Below, piece after piece: positions 1-6,915 of a stretch of DNA of 8,810 nucleotides (within the stretch, counting starts at the first letter, position 1; every line of letters starts with the position of its first letter). Source of the DNA: Alphaproteobacteria bacterium MarineAlpha10_Bin3 (GTDB taxonomy: Bacteria; Pseudomonadota; Alphaproteobacteria; UBA8366; GCA-2717185); contig PTKA01000037.1 in the NCBI GenBank assembly GCA_002937525.1, positions 1 through 8,810 on the forward strand. The letters run 5' to 3'. The position numbers and the translations under genes are program-made. The notes under the pieces were generated by a model that saw only the letters and a list, made by a program, of their open reading frames with translations, made no database searches and was not told where the DNA came from.

Positions 1-1
1 C

Positions 2-850
2 TTCGGCTTCCGCGCGCCGCGCAGCCATTCGGTCGTCGACATCGCCGAATGTCCCGCCATCCGGCCGGCAATCGCCGCCCTCATCGCGCCGCTCCGGGCG
101 TTCTCGCAAACCATCGGCGCGCTCGGCCGGAACGCGGAAATTTCGGTAACCGAGACCGATAGCGGCCTCGACATAGCGTTCCGCCCAGCCGCGAACGACG
201 AACCCACGCTGGACGACCGCGAGCGCCTGGCCGCCTTCGCCGACGCGCACGATATCGCCCGTCTCGCCTGGGACAGCGGCCAGGGCGCCGAACCCCTGGC
301 GGCGCGCCGCCAGCCCCGGGCCGCCTTCGGTTCGGCCTCGGTCGATCTGCCCCTCGACGCCTTCCTGCAACCCAGCCTGGAGGGCGAAAACGCCATCGTC
401 GGCGCGGTAACCGGGGCCATCGCCAAGGCGACGCGGATCGCCGATCTCTATGCCGGTTGCGGCACGCTCACCTTTCCGTTGTCCGGCATCGCCCCGGTCC
501 ACGCCTATGAAGGAACCCAGGCGATGGTCGCCGCCATGCGCCGCGCCGCCGCCGGCCGGCCGGTTACCACCCATTGCCGGGACCTCGCCCGCAATCCCCT
601 GAACGAAACCGAGCTGGCGGCGTTCGACACCATCGTCTTCGACCCGCCGCGCGCCGGGGCAAGATCGCAGGCCGCCGCAATCGCGCGCGCGCCGGCCGCC
701 ATGGTGATCGCCGTGTCCTGCAATCCAGCGACCCTGGCGCGGGACCTCCGGCTTATCGCCGATGGCGGGTACCGTCTCGAATCGGTGCTGCCGATCGACC
801 AATTCCCCTGGTCGCCGCATGTCGAAATCGTGGCCGTTCTGAAGCGTTGA
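2..850 (+). CDS. RlmD/TrmA-type 23S rRNA/tRNA uracil-C5 methyltransferase, 5'-truncated by window edge
   Basis: This is a SAM-dependent RNA m5U methyltransferase of the TrmA/RlmC/RlmD family. It methylates C5 of a uridine in 23S rRNA or tRNA, and which RNA cannot be told here. The reading frame is open from base 2 to the TGA at 848-850 (282 visible codons); the true start lies outside the window. Visible residue 17, the Cys in AECPAI, matches the last [4Fe-4S] ligand of RlmD-like enzymes, so the missing part should hold the other cysteines and any TRAM domain. The SAM-binding motif DLYAGCGT lies at about 148-155, DPPRAG at 214-219, the catalytic nucleophile Cys240 in SCNPATLARDL, and the general-base Glu275 in SPHVE near the C-terminus. 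All key C-terminal motifs are intact. It converges on the DUF3572 gene with a 12-nt gap. The family call is firm; the subfamily is not. Confidence 0.93.
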   Translation, partial: FGFRAPRSHSVVDIAECPAIRPAIAALIAPLRAFSQTIGALGRNAEISVTETDSGLDIAFRPAANDEPTLDDRERLAAFADAHDIARLAWDSGQGAEPLAARRQPRAAFGSASVDLPLDAFLQPSLEGENAIVGAVTGAIAKATRIADLYAGCGTLTFPLSGIAPVHAYEGTQAMVAAMRRAAAGRPVTTHCRDLARNPLNETELAAFDTIVFDPPRAGARSQAAAIARAPAAMVIAVSCNPATLARDLRLIADGGYRLESVLPIDQFPWSPHVEIVAVLKR

Positions 851-862
851 AACACCCGCGAA

Positions 863-1153
863 TCATTCGATGCTGCCGCCGGGCAGTTTTTGGCGCAGCG
901 CCAGAACCGACGCCGGATCGACCGCCGCCCAGTCGGCGAAAGCGACGACTAGCGCCTCGTCCGAGAGCAGGAAATCAAGCACCCCGCCCAGAAACGCCGG
1001 GTCTCCCGCCCGCGCCCGTAATTCGGCCGGACCGAAACCGCTCAACGCCAGGAACTGGCCAAGCCGGTCCATGTCCTCGGCGATGAAGGATAATCCCTGG
1101 ATGGCGAGGCCATGGGCAGCACCACCCGGCGGGGTTTCGACTGAACGCGTCAT
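863..1153 (-). CDS. DUF3572 family small protein
   Basis: This 96-residue acidic protein of unknown function resembles the DUF3572 family of small alphaproteobacterial proteins. The supporting features are the spacing and wording of the core: a segment like GLSFIAEDMDRLGQFLALSGF, then GPAELRARAGDPAFLGGVLDFLL, then an acidic DEALVVAFAD helix, and a short tail LRQKLPGG. It looks all-helical, with no signal peptide or membrane segment. I chose the ATG at 1153-1151 (MTRSVE) because it gives the usual family length; a TTG 45 nt upstream would add 15 residues. Neither start has a clear ribosome-binding site. The start is back to back with another ATG on the opposite strand (CATATG), and the gene is divergent from tam. 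No function should be inferred from the neighbours. Confidence 0.8.
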   Translation of the reverse strand: MTRSVETPPGGAAHGLAIQGLSFIAEDMDRLGQFLALSGFGPAELRARAGDPAFLGGVLDFLLSDEALVVAFADWAAVDPASVLALRQKLPGGSIE

Positions 1154-1161
1154 ATGCGCTA

Positions 1162-1187
1162 CGGTAATCGCATCGCTGGCCTTACCG
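1162..1187. promoter_or_regulatory. Short inverted repeat in the DUF3572/tam divergent gap
   Basis: The 57-nt gap between the divergent DUF3572 and tam starts holds CGGTAA (1162-1167) and its exact complement TTACCG (1182-1187), centred about 20 nt apart, close to two helical turns. That geometry suits a dimeric regulator serving both directions, but six-base arms can easily arise by chance. I see no convincing -35/-10 pair here. Confidence 0.2.
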
Positions 1188-1210
1188 CAACCACGCAATC
1201 GCGATTTCCC

Positions 1211-1975
1211 ATGGCATGGAACCCCGGTCAGTATCTGGCCTTCGCTGGACCGCGAATGCAGCCGGCGGTCGATCTGCTGGCCCGCATTGCGCTGGAAGCG
1301 CCAAGATCGGTGGTCGATCTTGGCTGCGGTCCCGGCAACATCACGCCTTTGCTGCGCGCGCGCTGGGGCGATGCGGCGATCGTCGGCCTCGATAATTCGG
1401 CGGCGATGCTGGAACGCGCCCGCGCGGCCAACCCCACCGAATCATATGAAAATACCGATATCGGCGCCTGGAACCCGGCCCAACGCCATGCGGTGATCTA
1501 CACCAATGCGGCGCTGCAATGGCTGCCGGATCACGAATCCCTGCTGCCCCGGCTGGCCGGCTATGTTGCGCCCGGCGGGGTTCTGGCCATGCAGATACCG
1601 CGCAATTATGAAGCGCCCTCGCACCGGCTGATCCTGGACGCGATCCGCGAAGGCCCGTGGCGCGCCAAACTCGAACCGGTCTGGGCGACGATCGCGACCC
1701 AGGGTCCGGCCTACTACCGGCGGCTGATGGCGCCGCTGGCCAGGACTCTCGATATCTGGGAGACCGAATATCTTCAGATCCTGGACGGCGACAACCCGGT
1801 GGCGGACTATACCAAAGGCACCTGGCTGACCCGCTTTCTCGACCCCCTGGACGAACCGTGGCGCGGCGCGCTGGAGGCCCTGTACCGGAACAAAATCCGC
1901 GCCGCCTATCCGCCCGAGCCAGACGGCAAGACGCTGTTCGCGTTCCGCCGCCTGTTCATGATCGCAACATTCTAA
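1211..1975 (+). CDS. tam: Trans-aconitate 2-methyltransferase (Tam)
   Basis: This cytoplasmic class I SAM methyltransferase esterifies trans-aconitate, a spontaneous isomer of cis-aconitate that inhibits aconitase. With the start at 1211 it has 254 residues, the normal Tam length, and opens with the family-typical MAWNPGQYLAFAG. SAM motif I is VVDLGCGPGN (34-43), followed by the acidic turn GLDNS (59-63), the motif NAALQWLPDHE (99-109), the Tam-type QIPRNYEAPSH (128-138) and the C-terminal YPPEPDGKTLFAFRRLF. An in-frame ATG at 1154 would add 19 residues of arginine-rich, non-conserved sequence, so I prefer the internal start. Neither start has a strong ribosome-binding site. The TAA stop overlaps the stop of the convergent CoA-transferase gene (1972-1975). 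The nearby TcuA-like and MmgE/PrpD genes suit a role in aconitate handling. Confidence 0.92.
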   Translation: MAWNPGQYLAFAGPRMQPAVDLLARIALEAPRSVVDLGCGPGNITPLLRARWGDAAIVGLDNSAAMLERARAANPTESYENTDIGAWNPAQRHAVIYTNAALQWLPDHESLLPRLAGYVAPGGVLAMQIPRNYEAPSHRLILDAIREGPWRAKLEPVWATIATQGPAYYRRLMAPLARTLDIWETEYLQILDGDNPVADYTKGTWLTRFLDPLDEPWRGALEALYRNKIRAAYPPEPDGKTLFAFRRLFMIATF

Positions 1976-3180
1976 TTATTGCTGGAACCGCCCAGTAACG
2001 CCCCGCTTGCCGACAAGGCGGCAATCGCACCTTCGTCGTAACCGAGTTCGCGCAGGACTTCCGGCCCATGCTCGCCGTAACGCGGCGCGTGGCGGCGGAT
2101 CGAGCTGGGCGATTTGGAAAAATTCACCGGCGGGCGCACCAGGACGGTTTCGCCTTCGGTGGGATGCTGATGGGTCTCGAACATGCCCACCGCCTTCAGA
2201 TGCTCATCCGCCATCAGATCGTCGATATCGACAATGGGCATCGCTGGAATCTGCCATTCATCGCACAGATCCAGCCAGGTCTTGGTGGTCTTTTGCGGCG
2301 TCACGCTGGCGATGAAACCGTACAGATCGTCAACGCTGCCGACGCGGGCGCGGTAGGTTGAAAACCGGGCATCGTCCATCAGTTCGGGCCGGCCGACCCC
2401 GGTGAAAAAACTCCGCCAGTGCCGGTCGCTGTAGGGCAGGATGCAAACATGGCCGTCCTTGGTCGGAAACGGCCGGCGCGAGGCCGTGGTGACCCGCTGA
2501 TAGCCCATCGTGCCGATTGGCGGCTTGTAAGCGGCGCCGTTCAGATGCTCCGCCAGATTGAAGCTCACCATGGTTTCCAGCATCGGCACTTCGACGAACT
2601 GGCCCTCGCCGGTTCGTTCCTTGTGCAGCAAGGCCACGGCAATGGCCTGGCTCAGGGTCAGGCCGACGACCTTGTCGGCGATCGTGGCCGGAACGTAGCG
2701 CGCAGCGCCGTCCTGGCGTTTGAACAGGCTGGCCAGTCCCGATGCCGCCTGAATGGCGTCGTCATAGGCTGGTTTGGCGCGGTACGGCCCGTCCTGGCCG
2801 AAGCCATAGGCGCCTACATAGACGATATCCGGCTTGATCGCCTGGACCGCGTCATAATCGAAACCCAGCTTGGCGATGGCCGCCGGCCGCATATTGTGGA
2901 CCAGAACATCCGCCGTCGGGATCAGGCGGCGCAAGATTTCCTTGGCCGCGTCGCGCTTCAGGTCCAGGGCAAGCGAACGCTTGTTGCGATTGGCGTTGAG
3001 GAAGATACCGCCCATATCGACATTCTTGACGGTCCCCATATTGCGGGCGATGTCGCCGGTTGGCGGCGCTTCCACCTTGATGATGTCGGCGCCCATATCG
3101 CCCAGCATCTGGGTCGCATAGGGACCAAGAAGCACGGTTGTAATGTCGATAATGCGTATTCCGTGTAATGCGCCGGGCAC
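1972..3180 (-). CDS. Class III (CaiB/BaiF, Frc-type) CoA-transferase
   Basis: This 402-residue enzyme belongs to the family III CoA-transferases, which move CoA between carboxylic acids through an aspartyl-CoA intermediate and usually act as interlocked dimers. The N-terminal signature GIRIIDITTVLLGPYATQ (7-24) and GADIIKVEAP (30-39) is followed by NRNKRSLALDL (64-74), VLVHNMRP (92-99), GFDYDAV and YVGAYGFGQDGPY. The likely catalytic nucleophile is Asp140 in PAYDDAIQAASG. The C-terminal half has RPFPTKDGHVCI, the small-domain helices and a typical PPVNFSKSP strand near 350-358. The start is a GTG at 3180-3178, supported by AGGGAG seven nt upstream. The substrate cannot be read from sequence: the family includes formyl-, carnitine-, succinyl- and itaconyl-CoA transferases. 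It is the last gene of the minus-strand run and abuts tam tail to tail. Confidence 0.93.
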   Translation of the reverse strand: MPGALHGIRIIDITTVLLGPYATQMLGDMGADIIKVEAPPTGDIARNMGTVKNVDMGGIFLNANRNKRSLALDLKRDAAKEILRRLIPTADVLVHNMRPAAIAKLGFDYDAVQAIKPDIVYVGAYGFGQDGPYRAKPAYDDAIQAASGLASLFKRQDGAARYVPATIADKVVGLTLSQAIAVALLHKERTGEGQFVEVPMLETMVSFNLAEHLNGAAYKPPIGTMGYQRVTTASRRPFPTKDGHVCILPYSDRHWRSFFTGVGRPELMDDARFSTYRARVGSVDDLYGFIASVTPQKTTKTWLDLCDEWQIPAMPIVDIDDLMADEHLKAVGMFETHQHPTEGETVLVRPPVNFSKSPSSIRRHAPRYGEHGPEVLRELGYDEGAIAALSASGALLGGSSNN

Positions 3181-3187
3181 GGTTATT

Positions 3188-3193
3188 CTCCCT
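3188..3193 (-). promoter_or_regulatory. Ribosome-binding site fixing the GTG start of the CoA-transferase
   Basis: On the minus strand AGGGAG sits seven nt before the GTG at 3180. It is the best Shine-Dalgarno match near this gene and favours the GTG over any internal ATG. The GTG also gives the complete family N-terminus (GIRIIDIT). Confidence 0.6.
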
Positions 3194-3266
3194 GAACTAT
3201 GTTTCGATTGCCGTTAAGGACGCCACGCCGATCCGGCGGGCATAGCCAATTCATACAAGAGGCGGC

Positions 3267-3294
3267 CGGATGGAACCAGCCGGCGGTTCATCCG
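3267..3294 (-). terminator. Hairpin over the stop of the small ORF, possible terminator
   Basis: On the plus strand CGGATGGAACC (3267-3277) pairs with GGTTCATCCG (3285-3294) around a 7-nt loop, giving ten base pairs with one bulged base. On the minus strand it encloses the TGA of the small ORF at 3290-3288. Downstream there is only a weak pyrimidine stretch (CCTCTTGT), not a true U-tract, so intrinsic termination would be poor. It might instead stabilise a 3' end or separate the CoA-transferase from the upstream genes. Confidence 0.35.
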
Positions 3295-3482
3295 TGCTGG
3301 GTTTTGGGCAGCAATATCCGCTCGGCCACGAAACGCAGCTTCTCGTCATCGCTGCCGCGCAATTTCTCGCGCACGTCCAGGAACACCCGCCCCGCCGCCG
3401 TATCGCGCCAGAACCAGTTCTGCACCTCCATGCTGGAACGCCGGCCCGGTTTGGCCGTTCCCGCCTCCATGTAATAGGCCAT
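3288..3482 (-). CDS. Unrecognised small protein, 64 residues
   Basis: I do not recognise this gene. The minus-strand frame from the ATG at 3482 encodes 64 residues beginning MAYYMEAGTAKPG, followed by an aromatic patch NWFWRDTAAG and a charged, amphipathic-looking segment (FLDVREKLRG, then DEKLRFVAERILLPK). It is rich in Arg, Lys and Glu, with no signal peptide or membrane segment. The second half reads like a genuine folded helical protein rather than a GC-skew shadow ORF. The start is uncertain: AAGGA lies about 16 nt before this ATG, which is too far to be ideal. In-frame ATGs also occur at 3470 and 3431, and the frame could open further upstream to give about 100 residues. It lies between the cyclase and the CoA-transferase on the same strand and ends in a hairpin. 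It could equally be a decayed gene end. Confidence 0.45.
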   Translation of the reverse strand: MAYYMEAGTAKPGRRSSMEVQNWFWRDTAAGRVFLDVREKLRGSDDEKLRFVAERILLPKTQHG

Positions 3483-3511
3483 GATATCGCTGCAACAATC
3501 CTTGAAAACGG

Positions 3512-3575
3512 CGCTTGGCGGCCGGTCCGGTTCGCCGCGCCCTCGCCGTGAGCGACGCGCCAAGCGTGGACCGGC
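3512..3575. repeat. Two interleaved inverted repeats in the gap after the cyclase gene
   Basis: The 135-nt gap between the cyclase stop and the small ORF (3483-3617) has no recognised gene. It contains two exact complementary pairs in crossed order: CGCTTGGCG (3512-3520) with CGCCAAGCG (3558-3566), and GCCGGTCC (3521-3528) with GGACCGGC (3568-3575). The order is A-B-A'-B', which in RNA is a pseudoknot-type topology. The linkers are 0, 29 and 1 nt, so both helices could hardly form at once; mutually exclusive hairpins are more plausible. GC-rich chance pairing cannot be excluded. Confidence 0.4.
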
Positions 3576-3617
3576 TCGGCCTGACGGCAATCGACGGGCT
3601 CGCCGTCTACGCGCCGA

Positions 3618-5435
3618 TCACGCCATGGACCGCCGCAACAGGTACATAGCAAGATCGCCGTACCCTTTGGCCGCCGGCACGGTGCCGACATAGTCGCAAC
3701 TGAACGCGCCGCGCGCATCGAGCGCCAGCGCAGCGGCGAAATGTTCGGTGACATAGACGCAGCCCTCGGGCGTGATCGGCTCGATGCGCGCCGCCCGGCT
3801 GACATGCGCGCCAAAGAAATTGGTCCCGCCGACAATCGGGTCGATATCTTCGTATACCGGCCCGAAATGGCCGCCGAGGCGAAGCGCGATATGTCCGGGC
3901 AGTCCAAGCTCGGCGAGCGGCAGCGCGCTCACCGCCACCTGCAGTTCGAGCGCGCAGCGCGCCGCCGCGTGCGGATCGTCGAACACCAGATAGATGCCGT
4001 CGCCCCAGGTGTTGCGGAAACGAAGCGGGCCGGCATAACCCTTGAGCACATTCGCCATCGCGCCCAGCACATCGCGCACGAAAACCGGAAGCTGGCGGTC
4101 GTCAAGCTTGCTAAAGCCCTTGATATCGCCGAACAGCATGGCGCAGTTGGCCCGCCCGGCCGATGGCAGCGATGGCGGCGATTCCGGCGGCGCGGCGGCG
4201 CCATCGTCCGGGCAGGGAAGGATCGTCTGCGGATGATCGAGGCCGCGCCACAAGGTGACGTCCGCCGCCGTCCCGGCCGCTCCTTTCGCCGCGACGCCGT
4301 CCCATAACGCCACCTGTTCGACCACCGCATCGAGATAACGCCCGCGCAGCACCGCCAGCCCCATGGCGAGCCGGCTGGCATAAGCGAACAGCGCATCGTC
4401 GCCAAGGTAGCTGTCCTCGGTGGCGTAGGTGACGGTGGCCGCGCGGCCAAGGCAAAGCCGAACCCGGTCTTCCCAGCCGGAACCGGCACGGCGCACCGAG
4501 ATATCGAGGAACTCGTCGAACCGGAACGGCAGCACGATATTGAGTTCGCCGCCGCGTTCGAGCAGCGCCTCGGCGAACAGCGTGTCGGCGCCGCAGGCGA
4601 GCGAGCCATAGCCAAAACCGGCATCGTTTCGGTCCAGATAAGCAGCGATCCTTGCCGCCGCGCTGTCTTCGCCCGTGGCCGGGAACCGCCCCGCAACGCC
4701 AGGAGCGGCAATCATATGCCCGGTGAAATGGATCACCCGCCAGGCCGCCAGTTCATCGAGCAGGCCGGTGTCGAGACCAAGCGCCCGGCACACCCGGCGC
4801 AACTGTTTGCGCGTCGTCGCGCGCGCCGCCAGATCGCCGCTCAATGCCACCGCCCGGCGCAGCGCCTTGCGCGCACCGTCGCCATCGCCGCACAGCAGCA
4901 GCGCTTCGGCTTGCGTCGCAGCGCGGTAATAGCCCTGTTCGCCATCGGCGGGCGGCAAATGTTCAAGTTCGCCAAGAATGGCGCGGGCGAGGTCGCGCGC
5001 AACGCCGGGCTCGCCCGCGATGAGCTGCATCGTTGCCGCGTTGATGCCGGGAAAATATCCGCCGGTGCGCGCATGGACCCGCCCATACGCTTGCGCCGCG
5101 GCGCCGGCATGATGGATGCGTTCCTCGCCGCGCACCAGCCACACCAGATCCTTCTTGAGCCGCGCGCCCAGGGCGGCGATATCCTCGTCGTCGTCCGCGC
5201 CGGCGAGCTTGTATTCGCCGTAGCGGGCGATCGCGGTTTCGGTGGCGCCGGCGCGGCCGAGCGCCAGCACGGCGCGGTGCTGGAGCCAAGGATCGCCGGG
5301 ATGTTCCGCCAGGGCGCGCAATGCCGCATCATAGGCCCGCAGCAGCATGCCGCGCCCCTCGAATTGCCGCACCAGCGCGCGCCACTCCTCAAGGCCGGCG
5401 GACGACGTATCGGGCGCCGCTGGGTTATCGCTCAT
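3618..5435 (-). CDS. TPR/TRAFs-binding, SLOG-like and class III nucleotide cyclase multidomain protein
   Basis: This is a 605-residue, apparently soluble signalling protein. Residues about 30-225 are helical TPR-like repeats resembling the bacterial TRAFs-binding (DUF4071) region, with the characteristic GGYFPGINAATMQLIAGE at 125-142. Residues about 232-398 look Rossmann-like: FTGHMIAAPG, then GYGSLACGADTLFAEALLERG and NIVLPF, reminiscent of LOG/SLOG nucleotide-binding domains. After a proline-rich linker (about 408-428), residues 430-600 form a class III cyclase domain. Metal ligands are Asp437 (FGDIKGFS) and Asp479 (WGDG), and the transition-state arginine is Arg550 (SRAAR). By motif spacing, the specificity Lys and Asp are Asn475 and Asn539, and the usual Asn is Ser546. 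The product is therefore uncertain. The ATG at 5435 has AAGGGG eight nt upstream. It lies 52 nt after the MmgE/PrpD gene and is probably cotranscribed with it. The cyclase and TPR calls are firm; the SLOG call is moderate. Confidence 0.88.
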   Translation of the reverse strand: MSDNPAAPDTSSAGLEEWRALVRQFEGRGMLLRAYDAALRALAEHPGDPWLQHRAVLALGRAGATETAIARYGEYKLAGADDDEDIAALGARLKKDLVWLVRGEERIHHAGAAAQAYGRVHARTGGYFPGINAATMQLIAGEPGVARDLARAILGELEHLPPADGEQGYYRAATQAEALLLCGDGDGARKALRRAVALSGDLAARATTRKQLRRVCRALGLDTGLLDELAAWRVIHFTGHMIAAPGVAGRFPATGEDSAAARIAAYLDRNDAGFGYGSLACGADTLFAEALLERGGELNIVLPFRFDEFLDISVRRAGSGWEDRVRLCLGRAATVTYATEDSYLGDDALFAYASRLAMGLAVLRGRYLDAVVEQVALWDGVAAKGAAGTAADVTLWRGLDHPQTILPCPDDGAAAPPESPPSLPSAGRANCAMLFGDIKGFSKLDDRQLPVFVRDVLGAMANVLKGYAGPLRFRNTWGDGIYLVFDDPHAAARCALELQVAVSALPLAELGLPGHIALRLGGHFGPVYEDIDPIVGGTNFFGAHVSRAARIEPITPEGCVYVTEHFAAALALDARGAFSCDYVGTVPAAKGYGDLAMYLLRRSMA

Positions 5436-5487
5436 CGTCCCTTCCCCTTGAGGGCCGGAGGATCAACGGACGATCAAGGCGGCGGGT

Positions 5488-6915
5488 TCAAACGCACAAT
5501 TCGGACAGCAGGCTTCGCGCCGTCTGGTTTTCCATATCCATGACCGCCTTGCGCACCGCTTCGACTTTCCTGACGTCGGCGACCAAACTGGCGTTGCCGA
5601 TGAACTTTTCCACGACATCGTCTTCGCTCAACGCCCGGTCGCCGGCGCCACGATTGACCGCATCGTAGCGCATCACGGTCTCGCCGGATTTGAGAACGAT
5701 CGAGACCCCGCCCGAATAGGCTTTCGGGAACAGCGATTGCGGATCGGCGGCATGGCTGACCTTCGCCGCGGTGGCCAGGATATCGGGGTCGGTCAAACAA
5801 TCGCGGTCCAGTTCGGCCAGCCCGAAACGGCGCCGGTGCAGCGCCGCCGCGACGATGAACTGAACGCTAAATTTGGCGTCGTAATCGCTGACCGGGTGGC
5901 ATTTGGCGTCGCGCGGTTCGGCGATGACCGGGATCGTGCCTTCCGGGATGGCGACCGAAATGCTTTCGATCTGGTCCGGCTGAATGTCATGTTCGCGCGC
6001 CAAGGCAAGCGCGCAATCGGCCGGCGCATGGGTGAAATGACAGGTCGGAAACGGCTTGATCGCGGATTGCGCGGTCTGCCATTGGCTGCCAAGCCCAGCC
6101 GTCATCTGGGCGATGTCATAGGCTGTTTCACCCGATCCCAGCAGCGATTCGAACAGGCCGAACCGCCCTTCATAGGGCAGGCCGGGCGCAACGAAACCGT
6201 TTTGCGCCAGCTTGGCCGCGGTGACCCCGGCGACGCCGGCCCAGCCGGGATGAAAGCGTTTGTTCCATGCGCCGTCGGCGACGAACTCCTGGCTGGCCAT
6301 GGCGGTGCTGCCGGCAATGCCCTGGGCGGTCGCGATGGCCGCGGCGTCGAGCCCGAACAATCGCCCGGCGGCCACGGCGCAGGAGAAATGCCCGGCGACG
6401 CCCGTGGCGTGCAAACCGTGGTTGTGAAAGCCGAAATTGGCCGTCAATCCGATGCGGATGGCGACCTCGCTGGCCGCCAGATAGGCCGCCAGCACCGCGC
6501 GCCCATCGGCATCGACCGCCTGGCCGACGCTCAGCGCCACCGGCAGCGATATGGCCGTCGCGTGGACCACCGACGCCATATGGGTATCGTCGAAATCAAG
6601 GCCGTGAACCAGCGCGCCATTGGCGACGATCGCATCGCGCAGCGGTAGCCGGGCGGACGATCCGATGACATGAAATTTCCCCGCCACGCCATCGAGCGCG
6701 GCCAAGTCGGCCAGACCGGCGCCAATCACCGCTGCGAACGGATAGCGGTGCGCCGCCATGGCGATGCCCAGCGCATCGAGTATCAGCAATTTGGCGCGAT
6801 GCCGGACTGCGGCCGGCACCGCATTCCATTCCAGTTCATGGGCGAAATCGGCGATGGTTGCCGCGATTGCCGGTTCGCTTGACAAGGCTGGCTGGGTCTG
6901 GGGGCTGGCCATCAT
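5488..6915 (-). CDS. MmgE/PrpD family dehydratase/decarboxylase
   Basis: This 475-residue protein has the MmgE/PrpD fold, shared by 2-methylcitrate dehydratase (PrpD) and cis-aconitate decarboxylase (CAD/IRG1). Such enzymes act on tricarboxylates without a metal-sulphur cluster. Family motifs are GLDFDDTH (105-112) with a following His118, HNHGLHATG (164-172), the lysine motif WNKRFHPGWAG (217-227), and IKPFPTCHFTH (286-296). Asp107, Thr111, His118, His169 and Lys219 probably correspond to the active-site set described for cis-aconitate decarboxylases, though many PrpD paralogues share them. The start ATG (6915) lies in an ATGATG, preceded by GAAGGAA five nt upstream. It overlaps the TGA of the tcuA-like gene by 4 nt, so translation is probably coupled. 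The substrate is not proven; cis-aconitate is attractive because the partner enzyme would produce it. Confidence 0.92.
   Translation of the reverse strand: MMASPQTQPALSSEPAIAATIADFAHELEWNAVPAAVRHRAKLLILDALGIAMAAHRYPFAAVIGAGLADLAALDGVAGKFHVIGSSARLPLRDAIVANGALVHGLDFDDTHMASVVHATAISLPVALSVGQAVDADGRAVLAAYLAASEVAIRIGLTANFGFHNHGLHATGVAGHFSCAVAAGRLFGLDAAAIATAQGIAGSTAMASQEFVADGAWNKRFHPGWAGVAGVTAAKLAQNGFVAPGLPYEGRFGLFESLLGSGETAYDIAQMTAGLGSQWQTAQSAIKPFPTCHFTHAPADCALALAREHDIQPDQIESISVAIPEGTIPVIAEPRDAKCHPVSDYDAKFSVQFIVAAALHRRRFGLAELDRDCLTDPDILATAAKVSHAADPQSLFPKAYSGGVSIVLKSGETVMRYDAVNRGAGDRALSEDDVVEKFIGNASLVADVRKVEAVRKAVMDMENQTARSLLSELCV

Noticed and set aside
2419..3168. Plus-strand frame of 249 residues opposite the CoA-transferase
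   Set aside because: It is an antisense shadow; the minus strand has all CaiB/BaiF motifs including the catalytic aspartate.
3251..3907. Minus-strand 218-residue frame spanning the cyclase 3' end and the following gap
   Set aside because: It runs out of frame through the conserved cyclase C-terminus and has Arg/Ser-rich composition, so it is a frame shadow.
3618..5435. Pycsar-type anti-phage cyclase operon
   Set aside because: A Pycsar locus needs an adjacent cyclic-nucleotide-gated effector (TM or TIR type). None is encoded here, and the TPR/SLOG fusion is not the Pycsar architecture, so only the altered specificity residues are reported.
4716..5543. Plus-strand frame of 275 residues opposite the cyclase gene
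   Set aside because: The opposite strand encodes clear TPR-like and SLOG-like segments; this frame has no coherent motif.
5737..6648. Long plus-strand frame (303 residues) opposite the MmgE/PrpD gene
   Set aside because: It is an antisense shadow of a well-supported gene; low-complexity Arg/Gly-rich translation with no ribosome-binding site.
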